Assembly: GCA_032719365.1 (NCBI GenBank)
Contig: CM064866.1
Span: forward strand, 3,329,781-3,393,780
From: Prinsepia uniflora
Lineage: Eukaryota > Streptophyta > Magnoliopsida > Rosales > Rosaceae
Direction: 5' to 3'
DNA length: 64,000 bases
Shown one piece after another: positions 46,358 through 57,320 of the stretch (position 1 is the stretch's first letter; each line of letters starts with the position of its first letter). Below the pieces are notes generated by a model. That model was not told where the DNA came from. It did not search any database and worked only from the letters and a program-made list of their open reading frames with translations. The position numbers and the translations under genes were made by a program.

Positions 46358-49300
46358 ACCTTCCCTCCTTAATTAATTTCGTCCTCGAAATTCCAACCGT
46401 CCTAAATCCAACCGTTCTTCCCTCCTTAATTAGTTTCGTTCTCGAAACTTCAACTATCCTGATTCCACATCCACCCCGTGGAAAGTAGAATCAACCTCAA
46501 AATACGTGTACACTAGTACACCTACTAACCAGAATAGAACTCGTCTGCACCCAGACGTACCATTAACACTCACGTCGTATTGACTACCCTCGACCACGTC
46601 GACTAACAGTAGTCATATGTTCCGAGTTGACACTACTTGTCAAATCTACCATTTCGTTGACACAACCAACTAGACGGTTCCCTTCTCAATCACTAATATA
46701 TCCTGACGTCTGCTCCCACCTGGAGTCATCAGACCTCACTCAACGATCCACGCTGACACCTCCGACAGACCGTCACCACTTGACAGTCGTCAGTCGAAAA
46801 CTGACACTATCCTCACACGTGGTTATACTAACCTCCAACTTACTCAACCTGAGTATACGTATACCAACATCTAACTCGACCTGCGTGTAACTGGACCCCT
46901 CAGAATTACTATGACCCAATGCACAGTATCCAATGTTCGGTCCACGTCCTCAAATAATCCAATGGTATCGGAGCTAAGCCGACTACCAACACACTCACGA
47001 TTGTACCCCCAGTATAACCTAAATACCGTCACCAGGCATCACAAGTCTGCCTGGTATCGTACCTCGAACCACGTATAAGGTACATACAACTACCCATCAA
47101 TCATCCCACAACCACCTAGGTTGTAGTCAATTACGTTGCTATAATGGAGTTCATATGTCCAATCCAGTATTAGACAAATCGAAACTCCGACCCAACATCT
47201 ATTTCCAATTCCAAATTCGAATCCGCAATTTCGTAAGAAATCCCGAATCCAAACCCAGAAATCATATCCATAATCATGTCCAAATTCGAATCCGAAATCA
47301 TTATTCCTTAAGCTAGCATTTGGAATAACCATTCCGAACCCAAATCCATAAAAGAAAATCCAGAGTCAAGCTCTAGAACCAAATCCTGAATCGTCACCCA
47401 GAATCCGATTCCAAAACCCAAATCCAGAAATCCTCTTTCAAGTTCCAAAATCAAATCCTGAATCGTCATCCAGAAATCTGATTCCAAAACCTGAAATCTC
47501 GTTCTCGTCTACCGAGACGCACCATATCCGAACCTATCGGATACCTGTTCAATACCTTTGATTGACTTCATAGGGAAGCCAATCCCAACATCAACACTAG
47601 TACTATGTCTGACAAAATCTGACCTCGTCAGAAAACTACACACCTGAGTAATATACCATAAGGGATTCACTTCGAAAAGAAGTTCAGTCCCAACATCCTC
47701 AACTCAAACTATCCAAGTAATAGTGATAAACTCTCCACCTGTCTGGATCATCAAAATCACGATCCAGATCCATCACTACGTCAATCGACCACAGACGTCA
47801 CGATCGAGAATCGTCACGCCGACCAAAGTCCTTAACTATTTCCCACATCTAAACAGATTAGTCAACGACGAGACACGTCGAGACTGTGGGTCCTCACTGA
47901 CTACCTCGTGTCGATCCTTGTCATTCCACCGAGGAAAATCAAGGATGATCGAATACAATGACATCGTCTGCCACCAAGTAGAAAATGAGAAATCTCATTC
48001 ACCTAACTCCGAAATACCCAACTCTCCTGACGACCCAAGACAAATCCGAGTCCACCAACCAATACACGACCAATGTACTAGTGGCAACCAACAACATCTA
48101 CATCATCAACATCATCTACCCTCATCAATCATGGTAGAATCTGAGAAGTCACCCAAAATGACTTCGAAATACCCAATACCAATGCGGAAAACCCGCATTC
48201 CATTCGTCACCTCAATCGTAACCTCTCGCAATTTCGAAGTTCCAACCAGATTGGAAACAACATACCTGGACATCAACCACGTGTCCCCTAACCAACTTAG
48301 CTCTATCTGAGATCCACTCTGGGACCACAGATACCGAACACATACGTAACTCGAAGGAGTCATATCCCGACTCGTGACTCACCGTCATCACAATCACCGG
48401 CACCAGCACCAGCACTAGTATCAGTATCATCACCTGTCAGCATCAGCACAAAGTGTGCAAATCAGACAATCCTAGATCTCCGCTCATACCGAGCGACGAT
48501 CGCGTACCTCTGCTCGAATAGGAGAAACTCTGCCTCCCTCGTACGCGACAACTCTGAGTACAGTCACCCTGATAACGCATACGAGAAAAGGAAACGTCAC
48601 CTGAACGTCCCCGTCTCATTCCGCAATCGCACTCAGCCGTAACCGAGTCGAATCCAGAATCACTGCTCGTACATATGCGTTACTCACGCACCTCGTATCA
48701 TCGTCACGTCAACCTGAGTCTACTCGACCTGATGAGACTCGACTAAGTCCATCGGTAGTAACGTCTGCCACACCCTCGTGCAGACCTAACTACCAGGTAC
48801 CACGATATCCAGACTCCGCATCCAACGGAATCAACCGCCCGTACCAACTACTCTGTATCCCAAACCTGGGATTCCATCGACAAGTACCAACCCTGATAAC
48901 TTGTCCAACCGAACTCTAACCAGTCGTAACTTGACTAAGCCAATGTCGTTTACCAGGTCGCCCGTGACCTTAGTTGCACCAACAATCCATCACAACTATG
49001 GTAGCACGACAACCACCCCGGTCTAATCGATTACCATAACCTCGACTGCAGAGTGCAGTCCCAACACAACTGACATGACTAAACCGACTAACGAATCCAA
49101 ATCCGAATAGTCGTCCAAGTCAAACCACTCGTCAACTCACATTTCCGAACCATACTCCCTAAAGTAGGGTTCCACGATCACACCTAGGGTCAATCTGAAC
49201 CCACCTGCGAAAAGCAGTAAAATCAACAATCTAACCGACCACGCGGTCTTGACATCGTAAAGACGTCAATCCAATCCTACCGTAAGTCCAACCAAGATTC

Positions 49301-49733
49301 CCTGAATCCGGCTGCTAACTGCCGACTGCAGTAAATCCATTTAACTCAACATGATCCGACCATCTAATGGTCACAACCTCGAATCAGTCGTCGGAATCGA
49401 TCCTACGACATCGTGAAAACGATCCCAACGAACCATCTCACGATCCAAACATTAACGTACAGGTACGTCATCCCTTCCGTAGGGTCTCACACTGTCAACC
49501 CTGACAGAACTATGGCAACCCCGGCCTCAAATGCCGAGCCAAGACATTTCACGAGTCAATCCTACTAACTATTGCACCGGCACCTCAACATCAGGTTGAC
49601 CACGAACTGTAGCCCATTGAGATATCACATCCTCGACCTGTGTACATACTCCAAGAGCTGCACGGTTGCTCGAATAGAGACAACCCCGCTCTGATAAGCA
49701 TCCTACGAGCAATCCTATGCTCTGATACCACGT
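46358..49733 (-). mobile_element. Element F non-coding interior
   Basis: A polypurine tract (AATTAAGGAGGGAAGG, minus strand, about 46359-46374) lies at one end and the primer site TGGTATCAGAGC (rc of 49719-49730) at the other. Parts match C's interior and G's interior. A TTCGGAAT-rich stretch at 47170-47480 resembles a piece of the LTR. No gene is supported. Confidence 0.8.
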
Positions 49734-52700
49734 TGACAGGACCCATCCTAATCCCCCCGGGATTAACGTGGGATGACCCTGCTCCCGTCTGACACGGAGT
49801 GTCAGACAAGGGATATTTCCGACCTTTGCCCTCCCGGGCTATCAGAGTACGCCAGGATCCGGAGGAGGCATGTGATATCTCGGTCTCTGCTACAGTCCAC
49901 ATCCGATGTCAACCTGAAGGGCAGTCAAAACATTAAAAACTGTGAGTGGACAAAACAAAAGTTTATAAAAACATTTCATAAAAGACATTTGTACCCTCCA
50001 CTAAAAAGCATGCATGCATTCGAAAACCATTTATCCAAAACAAACCATATGTGGGACTAAGCCCAAAGCAGATATAAACCAAGGTCGAAAGGACCACAAT
50101 GAAAACGACCATACGGGCCACTGCCCAAATCCATGAGGGACTCGGCCCCAAACCATAAAGAAACCAAGTACACGAGCCACTGCTCAAATCCTGTGCACAC
50201 CTGTGCACACCACATATCATATATCATATATACATATAAGTCACACAACCAATCCTGTCACGGTATCCAAAGCTACGCGCGTGCTACCCGGGTCTTAATC
50301 CGAGTCTTCTCAAAGTCAAGGTCAATGTCCGCAGACCACTGATCCTACTCGAGGTAATAGTAACCATAGCCTTCCTGAGAGTAAGGAACCTAACTGGGGG
50401 GTGACTCCACTCAGTCGGTGCTCCGTGACTACTCCGGGGTCCACCCAGGCCAACGACCCTCCCCGGAGGAGATAATAGAAGTAAAGGAAGGTAGATGAAC
50501 ATATATATACATAACATAAACATTCATGACTGGTTCCCCTGAACCGTCATGATCCATAATATCCGTAACCAAGGTAACATGCCGGTTCCCATAAACCGTC
50601 ATGTACCGTAATAACATAACCAGGTAACATGCCGGTTCCCATAAACCGTCATGTACCGTAATAACATAACCAGGGTAACATGCCGGTTCCCATAAACCGT
50701 CATGAACCTGGGAATCCATTTAAGGTTCCCTGACCTGAAATCAAAACCGTAAAGTGACTGGGTCTCGTGCCCGAACATAGGACACCAGCTGGGCACCGTG
50801 CCCGGAATCTGAGGTCATATGCCCGAGACAAAACCAAATGGGTCTCATACCCGAGTTTATCCTTTTGAAATTCAAATCTAGTTCATTTAAATCAATAAAG
50901 AAATACCGACCCGTATAAACACCGTATAAGGCCGAAACCTCGAAATACGTGCTTATACGTAACCACATACAAATGCACCCATGGCATCATCAAACAAGTA
51001 ATAAAACATATAATAAACATTTATGCATGCACCAATTTAGAAAACAAGGTCCACTCACAGACCGTCCAAGCTGCCGCTTCGATTTGCGTGCCATACGGCT
51101 CCCCGAGCCAATCACCGTCACCGGGACTCCCAAACCTGTCCAAATCGTAATAGAAGGTTACTAACTATTTAATTAACCTCCCACTAAAGCCCCGTAATTA
51201 TCCCGTATTTTTAACTATTTTTAAACCTACCCTAGACCTTCCGATGCCCCGAAACATATCGAGACGGTGTCCGATCGACACGAAACCAGTCCCAAAATGT
51301 TCGTTACATCGAATAGAAAATTTCGTATGTTAGAACTTTCCCCAGATTCCCTGCCACGCGCCCTCACGCGCCGCCTGAAGTGGCTGCGCGTGGGCTTCAC
51401 GCGCCAGCTACAGCACCTGCTGACGTCATCGCTGACGTCAGCATGACGTCATCTGACAGCTGTCAGGTCTGACAGGTGCCACGTGTCATGCTCCCATTGG
51501 TCCACGTCACTGTGTTGTCAGTGCCACGTGGCAGTCTGACATGTGCCACGTGTCATCACGGCACTAGTCCACGTCAGTGCCACGTGTCAGCCCCTGATTG
51601 GGCCACGTCACTGACATGTCAATGCTGACTGTGCACTGACATGTGACACGTGTCGCACTCCTATTGGCCCATTTTCTGACATGTTAGCTGACATTGTCAG
51701 ATCTGACAATGCTGACGTCATCCCTGACATGATGACATCAGTAGGATGACGTCACCTGTCATCCCCTACATTGGTCAGACCGGTCTGAACCGGTCCGGTC
51801 CGGTTTTTCCTGCAACTTGGACTGGCGTAACCGGTCCAGTGCTCCGACTCCCTCATTTTCGGTCCGTTTGCTTCCATTCCAATTCCTAAATTCCTATTTC
51901 TTCATTTCCTATCTAACCCAATTAACAAAACTACCTAAAACCTTCGAAATCCGACCGGTTCAATTTTGAACCTCACGGTTCAATTTTCCCGAAACCTCCC
52001 AGGGCTTCCCCGACGTCCAACCACCACCAAAACCTCTCTAACAACTCCCTAGCAACCTATTTAACTCAAACCAATCGTCCAAATCGGCCCATAACAACAA
52101 AATCCACACAAAAATTGAAAATGGGCTTACCGGGTACCCGCTCGGGTTCTAGGTTCTCGCCACCGCCCACGGCGGTTCCAGCCACCTGCTGCCGTCCTTA
52201 GTCCTCCTCTCTCACCCTCTGGTCTCAGTTATGGTCACAAGGGAAGGGTTTGGTGTTTGGGTGAGAAATGGTGATCGGGTTGGTTTGGGAAAAATGGGAG
52301 AAATGGATGAACGGGGAAGGGTTTGATGCATGTATGTGGGATGGTAACCAGTGGATGGGTGACAAGTGTCACTCATCCATTGGTTGCTGAAAAGCAACTG
52401 GGCTCACTAAAGACAAACGGTACTTTCTGTCTCGTAACTTCGCCGTAACTTCGCCGTCGAACGTCCGAATTCGACGTGCCGCCTGTCTACGGATTCGTAT
52501 CGTCCCCATCTACGTAACGGTCTTCGGTCCTCGGCCATCGGACCTCCCGGTCAAAAAGTCAACTTTTGACCTCCTATTCACCCAAATTACCAAAATGCCC
52601 CTAAACTTCCGAACGTCATAACTTCCTACTCGAACGTCGGAATTGAACGTGCCACCTGTCTATGAACTCGTGACGTCACGAACTACGTCACGGTCATCGG

Positions 52701-52868
52701 TCAAAGTCCATTTGACCACCCGATCGAAAAGTCAACGTTTTGCCACCACCAGGGGCAAAACGGTCATTTCGCATCGTTCGTCCGATTTCGCTCTACTAAT
52801 CACGGATTAGCCTCACTAATCGTGATTAGTCACTAATCTAATCATGGAATTTGCGACGGGTCGTTAGA
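49734..52868 (-). repeat. Element F 5' LTR
   Basis: A copy of the 3' LTR with 6576-bp offset over its first ~1.7 kb, then shorter by two deletions (in the TGACAG-rich stretch near 51465, and near 52435). It carries 49940-49951 and 51049-51060 as its complementary 12-mers. Confidence 0.88.
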
Positions 52869-52873
52869 TTAGA

Positions 52874-54495
52874 GGTCGTGTTGTCGTGTTTGGTTGAGGG
52901 GAATGGATTTCTAGGATAAGGACGAAGCTATTGGTGGAAAAAGGGACAGAAATGGTTGCAGGACGGCGGAGAACCGGCCACGCCGGTCCAGAACAGTAGC
53001 AGTCTCGAGGAAGAAGATGAACAGTGACTGTGTGCAGGCGTGTGAGGCCCACGCGCAACCACTTTGGGCGGCGCGTGGGGGCGCGTAGGGCGTTTTCTGG
53101 GGAAACGTACAACTAGGTTTTTGGTCTAATCGTTGTAACGAATTTGTTGGGATATGTTTCGGGACAATCAGACGTTGTTTTGGGTTAGTTCTACGAGGTC
53201 GAAGGTTTAGGGTCCCGTTTCTTTACGTTAGAAGTTCGGGAAATTTGGGGAAAATTAGGAGGACCTTCGTTAACGTGTCAGTGACGAGTTTTGGCGACTT
53301 GTGACAGGATCAGGAATCCCCGAGGCGGACGAGGAACGTACGGGACGTACGGGACGCAAGTGACTTGCCCAGTAACTGTGAGTGGACTTCTTCCTTATAA
53401 TCGAGCATGCATAACTGTTTTTAATTACTTGTTTTATGGTTTTATATGTGATTACATGTTTATTGAATATGCTATATCGATTTTCCGTAATTGCACGTTT
53501 TTCGAGAAATTACGTATTTAGCACGTTTTACGAGAAAGCTTTGATTTCTGATTATGATGCCATGATTTTGGGATTTCAATCTATACTTGGGTTTCAATGC
53601 TTATAAATGGATTTTGAGACATGATTTGATGATTAAGGTTTTCGGTTTTAAAATCGGATTTCGGAAAACGGAATTGGATTTTAAAGTTGAAAAGTGGATT
53701 TCTGGATTTGGGTTCGGAATGACGGTTCTGGATGCCGAAAGGGCTTCAGACCAGTGATTTCGGATTCGAGTTTGGATATGGTTTTAGAAATGGTTTTGGA
53801 TTAGATTTGCTGGATCTGATTATTGGGTTTAAAGACCCGGATTGTGATTTGACGGGGGATGGGACCGGATTGAGTTTAAAGACTCGGGAGTTTAAAGACT
53901 CGGATATTGATATTTCCCCCGTAGGCCTGTTGAGTTTAAAGACTCGGGAGTTTAAAGACTCGGGAGTTTAAAGACTCGGATTATATTGAGGCCTGAATTG
54001 AGTTTAAAGACTCGGAAGTTTAAAGACTGTTTTATAATACTATTTTCATGTTGATTATGAAGTGATTTATAACTGTTTTCAGTTATTGGGTTATGCATGC
54101 ATGTTTTCAAAACGGAGGGCCAAACCCTGGTTTATATATGAAATGGTTTTTGAAACTTTTATTTTTTTTTGGTCCACTCACACTTTTCTGGTTTTTAAAT
54201 GCCCTTCAGGTCGTGGAGCTAGCGCGGGGGTTGACGTTGAGGCAGCGTCGGAGGCATAGAGTACTCGAGAGGTTCCCGGAGTGGTTTCAATTTTTCCGTT
54301 GTGCGTGTACTCTGTGTGCGTTTTGTTTTACTTGTTTGACACTATGCTCTGTATAACAGTTGACTTGTTGGTTGTTTTAAATTCTCCTTCGTCTGGCAGT
54401 GAAATTTGTGGTTTTCGTGAGGTTGTTTCAGTCTTTCATTTTGGGTTGTCAGACGGAAGCAGGATTCACCTCGGTTATCAGGGTGGGTCCTGTCA
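52874..54495 (+). repeat. LTR G, right fragment
   Basis: B-type LTR continued after element F. It has GCGTGTG-N5-CACGCGC (about 53038), TGTGAGTGGACT (53377-53388), the TTTAAAG palindrome array (53825-54029), GGTCCACTCACA (54171-54182), GCCCTTCAG|GTCGTGG near 54210, and the LTR end GGGTCCTGTCA at 54495. No standard primer site follows, so this junction is probably rearranged. Confidence 0.8.
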
Positions 54496-56176
54496 GCATG
54501 TCTGTTTCCAACACGGTTGGAACTTCAGCTTCGAGGAGAGTTGTGATTGAGGGATGAGAGGAGTGCTCGTTTCCACATTGGTGATAGGTATTCTAGAGTC
54601 ATTGGGGTTGACTTCTTATTTTCTGCCCTGGCAGACGTTGATTGTAGTTACCAGTACATTGAACGCGTATTGGTTGGTGGGCCCAAGTGTGTTTTGGGGT
54701 CATCAGGAGGAGTTGCGTATTCGAAGTTAGGTAAACGATATTTCTCATTTTCTGCTTGGTGACAGACGATGTTGGGTTACATGGCGTGGTGAGTGCAAGG
54801 AGTTTTGTTTGCATCCACGTAGGATGAGTGTTGGCGTCAATGTTTTGGGTCATCCTTGGTTTTTCCTAGGTGGGATGACAAGGATCGATACGAGGTAAGC
54901 AGTGAGAACCCACAGTCTCGGCGGGTCTCGTCGTTGACTGATCTGTTTAGTTGTGGGAGTTGGTTGTCGAACGTTGTGACAGTATGCGAATTAGGTAAGG
55001 GTGTAAGACCCTATGGTTTGGAATCTAGTAGTTAACTGTGTGGATCCTAGGTGGAGCAGGATCGTGACATCTATAGTCAGGGGCGCAGTGTCGAGTCTGG
55101 GTCGTGATCCTGATGATCCAGATAGGAAGAGAGTTTATCGCCCTTACTTCGGTATGTGAGTCATAAATGACGGGACTGAACTTCTTTTCGAAGTGGATCC
55201 CGTATGGTATATTACTCGGGTGAGTAGGTTTCCGACGTGGTCGGATTTTGTCAACCTTAGACGTGTGGATGTTGGGATTGGCTTCCCTATGAAGTCAATC
55301 GAATGTATTGAGCAGGTAACCGATCGGTTCGGTTTTGGTGTGTCTTGGTAGACGTGAACGAGATTTCGGGTTTTGGAATCGAATTTCTGGGTGACGATTC
55401 AGGATTCGATTTTGGAACTTGAAAATGGATTTCTGGATTTGGGTGCGGAATGATTATTCCAAATGCTAGCTTACGGATTAATGATTTCGGATTCGGATTT
55501 GGAAATGGATTAAAAATGTGATGTCTGGGTTTGGATTCGGGATTTCTTATGAAATTACGGATTTGGATTTGGATTTGGAACTGGATGATGGGTGGAGTTT
55601 CGATTTGTCTAATGCTGGATTGGCAAATGGACTCCATTATTGGAACGTGTTTAGCTATGACCTAGGTGGTTGTAGTCTGGTCGATGGGTTATACCCGAGG
55701 TATGTTGGTGAGCGTGTTGGTAGTCGGATTGGTTCTGATACCAATGGATTAGTCGAGGTCGAGGATCAGACATTGGATACTATGCAATGGGTCATGGTAT
55801 TTCTGATGGGTCTAAGTACACACGGGTCGAGTGAAATGTTGGTAAGTGTATATTTGAGTCGAGTAGTTGGTGGCTTGTGTAGCCACGAGTGAGTATAGTG
55901 TCAGTTTTCGACTGACAACTGCCGAGTGGTGACAGATTGTCGGGATGTGTCAACGTGGATTGTTGAGAAATGAACTGTCGAGTTGTCGCGTCAACGAAAT
56001 GGTAGATTTGACAAGTGGTGTCAATTCGAAACGAGTGGTTTCAGTCATTCGATGGGGTCGAATGTAGTCGATACGAAATGAATACTAGTGGTACGTTTGA
56101 GTGCAGACAAGTTTGGTTCTGATTAGTTGGTGTACGAGTGTACACGTGTTGCGAGGTCGATTCTACTTTCCACGGG
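54496..56176 (+). mobile_element. Interior remnant downstream of LTR G
   Basis: Non-coding. Segments match the reverse complement of F's interior, for example 55040-55340 against about 47560-47800 and the last ~100 bp against about 46480-46590. It stops mid-element at CTTTCCACGGG (about 56174), fused to duplicated RNase H-like sequence. Confidence 0.65.
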
Positions 56177-56283
56177 GTAATATGGTGGCACAAGCTGTTG
56201 CTAACCATGTTAAGAGTAAGAGTGGGTACCATGTTTGGACCGATTTTGAGCCAACTTGGTTGTTTAACCTTCTCGCTAAAGAT
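56177..56283 (+). pseudogene. RNase H-like gene, second 3' fragment
   Basis: It begins at the codon after the RAC position of the left copy (8671) and keeps the same frame to the same stop: NMVAQAVANHV...LIRV, with S changed to F once. The catalytic core is missing. It is part of a 613-bp duplicated block. Confidence 0.75.
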
Positions 56284-56789
56284 GTTGGTGTTCTTATTCG
56301 TGTTTAATTAATAAATAAGCATTTTCAGGGAAAATATATATTCCAAATATGTGTAACCAATACCTTATTCCTTTTTTTTTTAAAAAAAACTTTTTTCCTT
56401 TTGACAAAAAAAAATCTCCCTAATTATTCAATTTCCTAATCCAATCCAACAAAGAAAAAAGCTTCGGCGAAAGTGGATCAATAAGAGAAATAGTTATGTT
56501 AGACGATAAATTAATTATAAATTACTAATAATAATATGAAAAATTCTCATATATAATAGCCTTATATTTTCATTGGTGGATGCAAAATTAAATTGAAAAT
56601 TACACTAACATATGATGTTAATAATATTAAAAATTATAGTAGTAAAACATAATTATGTTGATAATAATAATAATATTAAGAAATCAAATTATACATAAAT
56701 CCCGTTCTAGATATATTTTATTTTTTGTTAATTAACAATTTATAGAACCTGCATGTAACAACCCGTCCTAGGAGCCGGGTTTAGCGAAG
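56177..56789 (+). repeat. 613-bp duplicated block (copy of 8671-9283)
   Basis: RNase H-like 3' end, the AT-rich flank, and the first 36 bp of a B-type LTR (56754-56789) match the left copy almost base for base, with small changes in A/T runs. The LTR boundary is identical in both (GAACCTGCA|TGTAAC), so duplication came after that LTR insertion. Confidence 0.88.
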
Positions 56790-57320
56790 GGAGGATCATA
56801 CTTCAAACCACGCTGTAGAATTTTCCAAGGCAACCTGCCAGTGTAAAACCACTCAAATCTTCTTCTAATGACGACTGATACCTCTTTTACCGGAGTACAT
56901 TTGCTCCAAGTTCAAAACGGCTGAGGAGTTGCAGTCGTTTAATGTACCTTAACGTGCGCTGCTTATGGTACATTGCGCACCACTAGTAAAACCCAAAAAA
57001 ACAAATGCGAGGGAAAAACGAAACAGTCACCATGAGAACGAGAGTGAAATACACGCCACGTTACAGACGCGTGTGGATAAAATATCACAAAATTGTTCAA
57101 CAGTAAAACTAGGGTGAGGCTGTGATACAACGGATTGATGAAGCACTAACGTGCGCTGATAGGTTAATTCTCTAAAACCTACTCCTCTCTCAGTTATCTT
57201 TTTCTTTTTTAGCCCTTCAAGCTATATTCCCACCCTTCGCCCCCTCTCTGTCTTACCTCACTCTCAAGCGTAAAAGGTTTTCTTTGGCTCGCTCGCTCTC
57301 TGCAACTTTACCGATCACGA
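56790..57320 (+). promoter_or_regulatory. Upstream region and 5' leader of the GYF-domain gene
   Basis: Single-copy-looking DNA starts one base after the LTR remnant. It ends in a long pyrimidine-rich stretch (about 57180-57300) typical of plant 5' leaders. A possible TATA-like ATAAAATAT lies at about 57077. The transcription start cannot be fixed from sequence. Only ~530 bp separate the transposon pile from the start codon. Confidence 0.5.

Larger units (their letters stand above)
43158..52868 (-). mobile_element. Element F, complete non-coding LTR retrotransposon
   Basis: 3' LTR 43158-46357, interior 46358-49733, 5' LTR 49734-52868 (minus orientation). It has TTAGA target duplications at 43153-43157 and 52869-52873. 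The LTRs are near-identical: 3200 against 3135 bp, the difference being mainly two deletions of about 38 and 27 bp in the 5' LTR. The interior (3.4 kb) carries no recognisable gag or pol, so it fits a large retrotransposon derivative depending on another element's enzymes. The outer end at 52867-52868 is GA instead of CA, a terminal substitution. Confidence 0.88.

Noticed and set aside
47723..48310. 195-codon plus-strand open frame
   Set aside because: It lies antisense in the non-coding interior of element F, has low-complexity composition and no recognisable domain. Related interiors do not appear to keep it.
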